Below are positions 1-5,884 of a stretch of 7,062 bases of DNA, piece by piece (position 1 is the stretch's first letter; every line of letters begins with the position of its first letter). The position numbers were made by a program, and so were the translations under genes. The notes beneath the pieces are model-generated. The model saw only the letters and a program-made list of their open reading frames with translations, had not been told where the DNA came from and searched no databases. This DNA is from Bacillota bacterium. Lineage in GTDB: Bacteria; Bacillota; UBA994. The stretch lies in assembly GCA_018725275.1 (NCBI GenBank), contig QLUC01000084.1, forward strand, positions 1 to 7,062, written 5' to 3'.

Positions 1-33
1 GCGGCCTTGGTGCATGGTTACGACGGGGGAGGG

Positions 34-104
34 TCGGCGTGCCGTGTCACGCCGCTACCTAGGACGCTAGGACGTTGTAGCGTTGGCACTCCGTAGCGAT
101 CTTG
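34..104 (+). repeat. Structured intergenic repeat, copy 1
   Basis: This stretch matches 6858-6920 in the same orientation. The first 32 bases agree at 30 positions, and bases 67-104 agree with 6883-6920 at 32 of 38 positions. The copy carries a 7-bp stem, CGGCGTG (35-41) with CACGCCG (48-54), around a 6-base loop. It differs from copy 2 by a perfect 8-base tandem duplication, CTAGGACG at 59-66 and 67-74. It lacks the outer stem arm seen in copy 2. No reading frame runs through it. I do not recognise a named repeat family. Two diverged copies about 6.8 kb apart suggest a dispersed chromosomal repeat. Confidence 0.8.
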
Positions 105-180
105 AGAGTGTAAGCAGCATCATTATCGAATTGGTAAAGAAATCGCCCAGTCCAAGTTCGTGATAGATTTTAAGGATTAA

Positions 181-502
181 CAACCTCCCACTATCGGTGT
201 CAGCGAAGTCATCAAGCAGCGGCGTCCGCATTTTCGCGCCATCGTTGTAGAGCCCGCGGATTCACTGGTACTTTCTGGCGGCAAAGCGGGCCCACATAAA
301 ATTCAGGGCATTGGAGCGGGGTTTAAATCCGATATCTTGCGCCTAGAACTCGTCGATGAAATTATCGGCGTCAGCGACGAGACCGCTGGAATTATGCCGC
401 GCTATAATTAGCTCACCGCGCGGAAAACGCGGTAAGCTAATTATAATAGCGCTCCCCGACACCGGTGAGCGCTACCTGTCGACATGGCTCTTTCAGGGCT
501 AA
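181..502 (+). pseudogene. cysK: Decayed cysteine synthase (O-acetylserine sulfhydrylase) remnant
   Basis: The frame starting at base 181 reads TIGVSEVIKQRRP, then VVEPADS, then SGGKAGPHKIQGIGAGF, then VDEIIGVSDE. These are family-typical CysK segments, including the VEPADS and HKIQGIGAGF motifs near the cofactor and substrate pocket of this PLP enzyme. The frame stops at 409-411 inside a hairpin. In another frame, 452-499 then reads LPDTGERYLSTWLFQG and stops at 500-502, which is the characteristic CysK C-terminus. Roughly 70 residues between the two blocks are missing. The N-terminal half is also gone: upstream DNA (about 127-180) has stop codons and only a possible trace (KEIAQS...FV). The product cannot be functional. 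It would have made cysteine from O-acetylserine and sulfide. The identification is from recognised motifs; the extent at the 5' end is uncertain. Confidence 0.85.
399..452. repeat. 54-base hairpin element inside the cysK remnant
   Basis: Bases 399-420 pair with 428-452. The left arm GCGCTA/TAATTAGCT/ACCGCG matches the reverse complement of the right arm except for one C/T mismatch and a 3-base bulge (TTA). The loop is about 7 bases (CGGAAAA). The stem is around 21 bp, far longer than an ordinary terminator, and no T-run follows on either strand. It sits exactly where the interior of the cysK remnant is missing, so it looks like a small inserted palindromic element or a deletion scar. It could also serve as a bidirectional transcript end for nrfA, which stops about 100 bases away on the minus strand. 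Confidence 0.75.
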
Positions 503-550
503 AGCAGTGATCGGTGCCATCACCATCAACGAAACCTGTGCCTCCGGGCG

Positions 551-1828
551 CTACCGCACAACCCTTCTCGTCGTTTCCATCATTCTAGTAGTAAGCTGCT
601 GCGCAGCTTCAATGACGCGCCTGCCTTCGGCAGCGTTGTGAAAACCGGTGCTGTTTTCGACCAAGAACCAGTCAAGCATGAACTGGGCTTCGCGGTGTAG
701 CTTCTGCGCCTCAGCGACGATAGTGCGGTCGGCGGCAGGGTTGCGTCGCACGTCGCGCAGGGCATTGATAGCTGTAGCCAAATCGTTGCCAACTTGGTTT
801 GCCCGCGTGCGCAAATCGGTTTGGATAGTTTCGACGCCACGCCTAGTTGCCGCGAGATCGGTGTGGCAGCGCTGGCAAGAAGCCTCCATATGGTTTAGGG
901 GGCTGGTTAGCCAGTGACTGGTGTAGGTCCTGCCGGCAGTGTTCGTAACCCGTGGGAGATGGCAGTCTGCGCAGGATAGACCGAACCTTTGATGCACACT
1001 ACCCTGGAAAAACTCAAACTCGGGGTGTTGCACCTTGAGGACGCCAGCGTCGGTGCGTGGATGCACCCAGTCCGAAAAATTGATATTGTTGTAATGCTCG
1101 AGCGCATCTTCGGCCCTAAAGCCGACGCTCCACGGGAATATTATCTTGTTCTCGGTGCCAGCACCTCTAAAGTAGTACTCGGAGTGGCACTGGGCGCAAG
1201 TTAGACTGCGCATATCAAAGTCGCTTACCTGCCTGCCTTGCGCGACAATGGCTTCTTCGAGCCAGGGGCGCGTCAAGCGCAGGGCAAAGGTTTCGCTTTG
1301 GGGGTCATGGCAGTCGATACAGCTTACAGGGTGAGTAGTCTTGCCTGCGGCTTCGCTCCAAAACATGGTGTCGAACTCGCGCTGACCGTAACGTGCAACC
1401 AAGGCTGGGTAATCTGCCGATTTACAGCCCCAACACACACCGCCTGTTTTGCCGCGCCCGCTGATCAACGTGTCTTCAATGGCAAACATATGCCCTCTTG
1501 ACTCGCGGAAATCAAACCAGAAGCCAAAGCCGTGGTACATAGTGCGCATAAAGGGATACTTAGTGAGCTTTTGGTAGGGCACCGAGCCCCCGGCGACTGT
1601 GGGCGCCATCTCCGCGGTGCGCAAGTAACTGGCGGTCTGGTCTGGGAAACGCTCCATCCAATACCGCGAATCCGCTTGTGACATCGCCACTACGGGGGTT
1701 TGTGCAACTTGGGGGGCGCGTGCTTGGTGGGGCAGATAGAAACCTAAGAAATAGAGACCCGCCGCCGCTAACGAATACAGTCCGACACGCAACACTAACT
1801 GACGAACATCTTTTGCCACTTTTGCCAC
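551..1828 (-). CDS. nrfA: Pentahaem cytochrome c nitrite reductase NrfA
   Basis: The 425-residue product is a member of the cytochrome c552 family, which reduces nitrite to ammonium with six electrons outside the cytoplasmic membrane. It has the diagnostic active-site haem motif CWGCK (132-136), where lysine replaces the usual histidine ligand. Four ordinary sites follow: CIDCH (170-174), CAQCH (211-215), CADCH (286-290) and CQRCH (319-323). By family comparison, R111 (in RGH), Y218 (in EYYF) and H268 (in KVQHPE) are the likely catalytic residues, and E217, K265 and Q267 the likely calcium ligands. Residues about 13-31 form a hydrophobic signal or anchor segment, with possible cleavage sites after ARA or VVA. 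The start is GTG, 11 bases after a strong AGGAGGTG. The gene diverges from the ccm operon. No nrfH quinol dehydrogenase gene is next to it, so the electron donor is unknown. Identification is very secure. Confidence 0.97.
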   Translation of the reverse strand: MAKVAKDVRQLVLRVGLYSLAAAGLYFLGFYLPHQARAPQVAQTPVVAMSQADSRYWMERFPDQTASYLRTAEMAPTVAGGSVPYQKLTKYPFMRTMYHGFGFWFDFRESRGHMFAIEDTLISGRGKTGGVCWGCKSADYPALVARYGQREFDTMFWSEAAGKTTHPVSCIDCHDPQSETFALRLTRPWLEEAIVAQGRQVSDFDMRSLTCAQCHSEYYFRGAGTENKIIFPWSVGFRAEDALEHYNNINFSDWVHPRTDAGVLKVQHPEFEFFQGSVHQRFGLSCADCHLPRVTNTAGRTYTSHWLTSPLNHMEASCQRCHTDLAATRRGVETIQTDLRTRANQVGNDLATAINALRDVRRNPAADRTIVAEAQKLHREAQFMLDWFLVENSTGFHNAAEGRRVIEAAQQLTTRMMETTRRVVR

Positions 1829-1839
1829 TGTGAATCCGT

Positions 1840-1847
1840 CACCTCCT
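1840..1847 (-). promoter_or_regulatory. Ribosome binding site of nrfA
   Basis: Read on the minus strand, this is AGGAGGTG, a near-complete anti-16S match 11 bases before the GTG start at 1826-1828. A second in-frame GTG three codons later (1817-1819) is about 20 bases away, so the first GTG is preferred. Confidence 0.8.
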
Positions 1848-1860
1848 AGATTAATTTAGT

Positions 1861-1901
1861 CGGGACAAGTCGTGCCGCTCCCGAACTGGGAGTCTTCTTT
1901 T
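1861..1901. other. Two mutually exclusive small hairpins in the nrfA leader
   Basis: CTCCC (1878-1882) can pair with GGGAG (1888-1892) around a 5-base loop, and on the plus strand a T-rich stretch (TCTTCTTTT) follows. The overlapping TCCCG (1879-1883) can instead pair with CGGGA (1861-1865). Both lie in the untranslated leader of nrfA, just upstream of its ribosome binding site. They could be an attenuator, a weak plus-strand terminator, or chance; the stems are only 5 bp. Confidence 0.25.
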
Positions 1902-1989
1902 ACATCCTCAATTGTCTAAAATCCCCCTTCAGGACGATCAACTTAAAGCCTTTGGAAGCGGTGAGGTGTCCACTTCAAAATATTCGTTG

Positions 1990-2003
1990 ATTATGGACAT
2001 AAT
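1990..2003. promoter_or_regulatory. Candidate operator dyad in the divergent control region
   Basis: ATTAT-ggac-ATAAT is a perfect 5-4-5 inverted repeat, the spacing and total length of FNR-type sites (TTGAT-N4-ATCAA), although the half-site bases differ from the FNR consensus. It lies about 70 bases upstream of the ccm promoter and about 160 bases upstream of the nrfA start, a reasonable place for a regulator serving both. A palindrome at 2021-2029 (GAATAATTC) lies close by. The region is AT-rich, so chance dyads are expected. Confidence 0.25.
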
Positions 2004-2071
2004 TACGCTAATTTGATGCGGAATAATTCAGGTTAAATTGTACTACAAATCTGCCAGTCCTACAATCTTTG

Positions 2072-2100
2072 TTGACAATATTATTTAAGTAGGTTAATCT
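2072..2100 (+). promoter_or_regulatory. Promoter of the ccm/ccs operon
   Basis: TTGACA (2072-2077) is a perfect -35 hexamer and is followed after 17 bases by TAATCT (2095-2100), a poorer -10. A start point near 2107 would leave a leader of about 25 bases before ccmA. No equally good promoter is seen for nrfA on the other strand. The best candidate there is TTGATC (1936-1941) with TAGACA (1913-1918), 17 bases apart, which is weak and may mean nrfA needs an activator. Confidence 0.6.
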
Positions 2101-2131
2101 TGAGGCAAAATAGCGATTAGGTGGGGTGAGG

Positions 2132-2749
2132 GTGGCTGTACGGGTTGTCTGTCATGACCTGACCAAACATTTCCCGCCGCGCACCCTGTTTCGAGGTGTG
2201 AGTGTTACTGTGGAACCACACTCACTTTTTGCCGTTACCGGGCGCAATGGGGCAGGCAAAACCACCCTGCTAAAGATTATCGCGGGACTCGTGCCGTCAT
2301 CCTGCGGAGTTGTGCAAATTGCCGACGGCGGGCGCATTCTTTCTTTAGGCGAAATTCGCCAAACTATAGGCATGGTTGCCCCCGACCTCGCGCTCTACGA
2401 CGCGTTAAGCGGGCTAGAAAACCTCGCTTTCTTTGCCGAAGTGCGGGGTGTCGCTGCAGCGCGGGAGCAAATAGCTGAGCTGCTCGAACTAGTCGGCCTC
2501 ACTAAGCGGCGGCACGATCTAGTCGCCACCTATTCATCAGGTATGAAACAGCGTTTGCAATACGCGCATGCCCTGCTCCATACTCCATCAATACTGATTC
2601 TGGACGAACCCACCAGCAACCTAGACAGCGCTGGTGCGCAAGTAGTTTACGGCATTATGCAGCGCCAACGTCAGCATGGCAGCGTGGTTTATGCCACTAA
2701 TGACGCGAGGGAGGTTGCCTTAGCCGATGCAATTCTGCAGCTTGATTAA
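2132..2749 (+). CDS. ccmA: Cytochrome c biogenesis ABC ATPase CcmA
   Basis: This is the ATP-binding subunit of the CcmABCD complex, which uses ATP hydrolysis to release haem-loaded CcmE from CcmC at the cytoplasmic membrane. Counting from an alternative GTG at 2126, the 207-residue form has Walker A GRNGAGKTT (39-47), the signature SSGMKQR (137-143) and Walker B ILILDEP (156-162). The length is typical of CcmA. Two deviations stand out: the switch histidine is replaced by asparagine (ATND, N192), and the Q-loop position reads VAPD without glutamine. The GTG at 2132 is preferred because the AGGTGG at 2119-2124 then has a 7-base spacing; the GTG at 2126 would be only 1 base away. The gene overlaps ccmB by 23 bases. 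Many ABC ATPases share these motifs, so the name rests partly on the ccmB and ccmC neighbours. Confidence 0.92.
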   Translation: MAVRVVCHDLTKHFPPRTLFRGVSVTVEPHSLFAVTGRNGAGKTTLLKIIAGLVPSSCGVVQIADGGRILSLGEIRQTIGMVAPDLALYDALSGLENLAFFAEVRGVAAAREQIAELLELVGLTKRRHDLVATYSSGMKQRLQYAHALLHTPSILILDEPTSNLDSAGAQVVYGIMQRQRQHGSVVYATNDAREVALADAILQLD

Positions 2750-3395
2750 GGCCGCATGGACCGTCTTTCGCAAAGATTTGCGGTGCGAGTTTCGCACCCC
2801 ACTCAACTTTAGCATCCTAATGATCTTTGCTGTGACGGTACTGATGGTCATCAGTTTCGCTGTCGGCGGCATAGCCCTCGACCCCACGTTACTCGCCGCA
2901 CTCCTATGGGTGATGTTGTTTTTTACAGCCATGACCGGTGTGGCGCGTGCCTATGTGCAAGAAGAAGAAACCGGCACGGCGCTCGTGCTACGCCTAGCCG
3001 CAGATAGCGCCGCAATTTACATCGGCAAAGTGTTATACAGCTTCGTCATTTTAGTGGGTGTAGCCATAGTGGTTGTACCCCTGTACCTAGTTTTGTTTAG
3101 CGTTGCTCCTGCTATGCCGCTTGCTCTCGCAGCAACCGTAGTACTAGGCTGTTTAGGCATCGCCGTTACAGGTACGACCTTTTCAGCGATAGTAGCGCAA
3201 GTTACCACCCAAGGCTCACTGATGACGGTGCTATCTTTCCCTGTAATGCTACCTCTCTTGTGGATAGCTATAAGCTCGACAAGTACATCTTTTGTGGGGA
3301 GCAATCTAGTCGCCCTCGCACCCGACTTGGCTTTTATGTTTTTCTACAGTGGCATGACCTTTGTCGCATCTCTGGTACTAGTTGAATACCTCTAG
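2727..3395 (+). CDS. ccmB: Haem exporter / cytochrome c biogenesis membrane subunit CcmB
   Basis: The 222-residue, very hydrophobic protein has about six predicted membrane segments, the usual CcmB size and fold. The N-terminal RKDLRCEFRTP (about 15-25) and, after two membrane segments, the ARAYVQEEETGTALVL and IYIGKVLYS stretches match conserved CcmB sequence, where an R-x-x-x-x-E-x-x-x-G pattern is typical. It is the membrane partner of CcmA. The ATG start lies inside the end of ccmA (23-base overlap), about 11 bases after GGGAGGT at 2709-2715, which suggests translational coupling. A 26-base gap separates it from ccmC. Confidence 0.93.
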   Translation: MQFCSLIKAAWTVFRKDLRCEFRTPLNFSILMIFAVTVLMVISFAVGGIALDPTLLAALLWVMLFFTAMTGVARAYVQEEETGTALVLRLAADSAAIYIGKVLYSFVILVGVAIVVVPLYLVLFSVAPAMPLALAATVVLGCLGIAVTGTTFSAIVAQVTTQGSLMTVLSFPVMLPLLWIAISSTSTSFVGSNLVALAPDLAFMFFYSGMTFVASLVLVEYL

Positions 3396-3421
3396 CTTTT
3401 TGCGGGAAAGGATTTGTTAAG

Positions 3422-4078
3422 ATGATCTGGAAATACGCGATGGGCCTATTCATGGCGGCGGTGATTATTGCTTCGTTTCTTCTCGTGCCCCCTACACAGG
3501 GACTAGGCGATATGGGGCGAATCATCGTTTACCATGTACCGACCGCATGGGTGGCAGTGCTCGCTTACCTGATGTCCATGGTGCACTCGGTCGCTTTTTT
3601 ACGCACAGGCGACATGCTGCGTGACCGCAAAGCCGCTATTGCCGCTGGGCTAGGCACGCTGTTCTGCATACTGGCCACGGTTACGGGGGCCATTTGGGCG
3701 AGGGGCGCGTGGGGGATGTTTTGGAACTGGGATCCCCGGCAAACCTCAGTCTTTTTGTTGCTCATGCTCTATGTAGCCTATTTCGCTTTGCGTGCCTCGG
3801 TGCAAGACCCCGACCGACGCGCTAAACTTGCGGCTGTTTATGCTATTTTTGCTTTCCTGACCGTGCCCTTTCTAGTATTTGTCGTTCCGCGCGTCTACCC
3901 CACCCTGCACCCCAACCTGATAAACGTCACCGAGCGCCGTTACGAAATGGATAGCATCATTCGACTGGTTTTCTTATCCTCAGTCGTCGCCTTTACCGGT
4001 CTCTACCTATGGATGTTCGATTTGCGACTACGCGCTGAAAATCTTTTAGACCAACTAGAGCGAGAAAGGGGCAACTAA
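3422..4078 (+). CDS. ccmC: Haem-handling protein CcmC (WWD domain)
   Basis: The 218-residue membrane protein carries the WWD haem-binding motif WARGAWGMFWNWDPRQTS (92-109). Two flanking histidines, H38 in YHVPTAW and H163 in TLHPN, are the expected axial haem ligands of CcmC. CcmC presents haem to the chaperone CcmE on the outer face of the membrane. The length and the RQTS ending of the motif separate it from the much longer CcmF and from CcsA, whose motif reads PKExWSL. About six membrane segments are visible. The ATG is 9 bases after AAAGGA (3407-3412). ccmD begins one base after its stop codon. Confidence 0.95.
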   Translation: MIWKYAMGLFMAAVIIASFLLVPPTQGLGDMGRIIVYHVPTAWVAVLAYLMSMVHSVAFLRTGDMLRDRKAAIAAGLGTLFCILATVTGAIWARGAWGMFWNWDPRQTSVFLLLMLYVAYFALRASVQDPDRRAKLAAVYAIFAFLTVPFLVFVVPRVYPTLHPNLINVTERRYEMDSIIRLVFLSSVVAFTGLYLWMFDLRLRAENLLDQLERERGN

Positions 4079-4079
4079 A

Positions 4080-4196
4080 ATGAGTGAACTGCAATTTGTG
4101 TTGTCAGTGACGTTAGCGGTTTGGATTGGGGTGTTTGTTTACCTGCTGCATTTAGACTCTCGCCTACGGGGAGCCCAACGCCGTGAAAAAGTATGA
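4080..4196 (+). CDS. ccmD: Small membrane protein, CcmD-like
   Basis: This 38-codon frame has one hydrophobic segment (about residues 6-25, rich in V, L, F and W), then a short basic tail with RLRGAQRREKV. That is the layout of CcmD, the small single-span protein that holds CcmC and CcmE together in the CcmABCD complex. It starts with ATG 9 bases after GAAAGGGG, one base beyond ccmC, and ends 14 bases inside ccmE. The position between ccmC and ccmE is exactly where ccmD lies in other System I operons. The sequence is too short to prove homology, but position, size and topology agree. Confidence 0.8.
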   Translation: MSELQFVLSVTLAVWIGVFVYLLHLDSRLRGAQRREKV

Positions 4197-4551
4197 CTTC
4201 TATGCTCTCGGCTTACTGTTTGTGCTCTTTGCCGTGGGAGCGTACTTTTCCTTAGTCAGTGCTTTTACGCCCTACACCACCTTTGCCGAGGCGAAAGCTT
4301 ATAACCGTGCGGGGCAAGTTAAGGGCGAGGTGGTGGAGGGAACAATTGTTTCATCGGAGGGTCAGGCGTTCAGCTTTGCCCTGCGTGATGCCGACGGCGC
4401 AGTGCATACCGTACAACATCGGGGCGTTATGCCGCCTACCCTCGCTACTGCACCGACGGTAGTGGCCATCGGCAGATTTGACTCTTCCGAAGTTTTTGTC
4501 GCCCACCGCTTGCTGGTAAGATGCCCCACCAAATACCGCGTCAGAAACTAA
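4183..4551 (+). CDS. ccmE: Periplasmic haem chaperone CcmE, cysteine (CXXXY) type
   Basis: The 122-residue protein has an N-terminal membrane anchor (about 6-26), then a small beta-rich domain with VVEGTIV and FALRDADGAVHTVQHRG, typical of the CcmE OB-fold. Classical CcmE binds haem covalently through the histidine of an HXXXY motif. Here the motif is CPTKY (114-118), so C114 takes the histidine place and Y118 is kept. This is the variant known from archaea and Desulfovibrio. The protein ends four residues later, without the longer flexible tail of proteobacterial CcmE. The GTG start lies inside ccmD (14-base overlap). A 15-base gap precedes resB. Confidence 0.92.
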   Translation: MKKYDFYALGLLFVLFAVGAYFSLVSAFTPYTTFAEAKAYNRAGQVKGEVVEGTIVSSEGQAFSFALRDADGAVHTVQHRGVMPPTLATAPTVVAIGRFDSSEVFVAHRLLVRCPTKYRVRN

Positions 4552-4566
4552 AGAGGAGATTGTGGA

Positions 4567-5883
4567 GTGACCAAAACAAAAACCGATGCAACTCAGCAAG
4601 CCGTTACCCTCTCCCCCCTCGTGCAAACACTGGTCTTTTTGGGCTCGATGCGCTTTGGGATCGCTCTTTTAATAGCGTTGTCCCTGCTCTCGGCTTATGC
4701 CACCTTTTTCCCCTTGGCATTTGCCCGTGAAAGAATATACGGCTCGTGGTGGTTTTTGGGGGCGATGGGGCTAGGCGCGCTCAATCTCAGCCTTTGCACC
4801 GGCAAAAGCATTGGTCCGCGGTTTCGTCAGGCCTATAAGCCCAGTTGGCCCACCACTTTAGCCCAGCTTAAGCAAATGCCCGTTTCCTGTACGATTAAGG
4901 TCAGCTCGGGGGATGTGGCGGCCAAGAAGCTCGCTACCGCTTTCAAGCAACTGGGACTAGCAACAAACCGACGCGACACCGGCCCCGGCACAGCAGTTTT
5001 CTTGCGGGGAGAGCGCGGACGCCTGGGTTATTTTGGCTCGATAGCCACCCATATCGGGATTTTGCTAGTGTTAGTGGGCGGCATGTATGGTTCGCTCACC
5101 GGCTTTGACCTCGGCGGCCGCGCCAGAAAAGGCGGCAGCATAGATTTGCCAGCGCAAGAATTAGCCATTCGAGTCGAGGACATTCGAGTAACATACAACG
5201 ACCCTGCAGGCGTGGTGCGACCGCGTGTGGCTAGCCAACTACGCATCAGCCAAAGAGGACAAGAAGTCGCGACTGGAGCAGTAGCCATTAACGAACCACT
5301 ACGCTTTGACGGCATCACCGTCTATCATTCTACATTTCTCTGGGTAGCGCATGTCACCCTCTCCCACCCAGAAACAGGAGCAGTGCTACACGAACTCGCC
5401 CTCGTGGACCACGAAACCGTCAACCTTCCCGGTATGCCGCTGGCCATTGGCTCGGCTGGCTTCTTTCCTGATTTTACGGTGCAAGACGGCCGCCCGCTCT
5501 CCCGCACCTACAAGACCAACCGTCCGGCGTTAGTCTATCGCGTGGTGCAAGAAGGGCGTCCACTACCGCTACGCGTACTCGAACCTGATATGCCGCTAGA
5601 AGTCACCACCCCAGAGGGACCCATGGTCATCACCCTCATCGGTTATGAGAAAGCCGTCAGCTATTCCGTGTCGCGTAATCTCGGCCGACCATATCTCTTT
5701 GCTGGCGCCATGATCATGCTGACGGGGCTTTTCTTGAGCTTTTTCATGGCACCCCAGCGTATATTTGCTGGAGTCGAGGCCAATGGGGAAATCGTCGTTG
5801 GTGGGCGCGGCTTTGTGCGCCACCACGGTATTGAGCACATCTTGGCAAACATAAAGTCCCGTGTTGAAGGCGAGGAATCCTAA
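4567..5883 (+). CDS. resB: System II cytochrome c synthase subunit ResB (Ccs1)
   Basis: The 438-residue protein matches the ResB/Ccs1 pattern. It has two membrane segments near the N-terminus (about 25-50 and 61-79), a third at 152-176 containing H162 (GSIATHIGILL), a large extracytoplasmic domain with VYHSTFLWV (252-260), and a final membrane segment (376-395, ending GLFLSFFMAP). ResB pairs with CcsA to bring haem and apocytochrome together outside the membrane. Its length is near that of the shorter ResB proteins. The GTG start is 7 bases after AGAGGAGA (4552-4559); the GTG at 4562 is in a frame that stops at once. The gap to ccsA is one base. Finding it after ccmE instead of a ccmF gene is the unusual point. 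Confidence 0.94.
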   Translation: MTKTKTDATQQAVTLSPLVQTLVFLGSMRFGIALLIALSLLSAYATFFPLAFARERIYGSWWFLGAMGLGALNLSLCTGKSIGPRFRQAYKPSWPTTLAQLKQMPVSCTIKVSSGDVAAKKLATAFKQLGLATNRRDTGPGTAVFLRGERGRLGYFGSIATHIGILLVLVGGMYGSLTGFDLGGRARKGGSIDLPAQELAIRVEDIRVTYNDPAGVVRPRVASQLRISQRGQEVATGAVAINEPLRFDGITVYHSTFLWVAHVTLSHPETGAVLHELALVDHETVNLPGMPLAIGSAGFFPDFTVQDGRPLSRTYKTNRPALVYRVVQEGRPLPLRVLEPDMPLEVTTPEGPMVITLIGYEKAVSYSVSRNLGRPYLFAGAMIMLTGLFLSFFMAPQRIFAGVEANGEIVVGGRGFVRHHGIEHILANIKSRVEGEES

Positions 5884-5884
5884 C

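Noticed and set aside
121..180. Extension of the cysK remnant upstream of base 181
   Set aside because: KEIAQS and FV can be read, but the match is short, out of alignment register with the downstream block and followed by a stop, so it was not included in the feature.
648..1501. Plus-strand open frames opposite nrfA (for example 648-917, 989-1204 and 1238-1501)
   Set aside because: They lie antisense to a securely identified gene, carry no recognisable domain and lack convincing ribosome binding sites.
5861..5884. Upstream GTG start for ccsA
   Set aside because: It would add eight residues inside resB without a good ribosome binding site. The ATG at 5885 has one and fits the family N-terminus.
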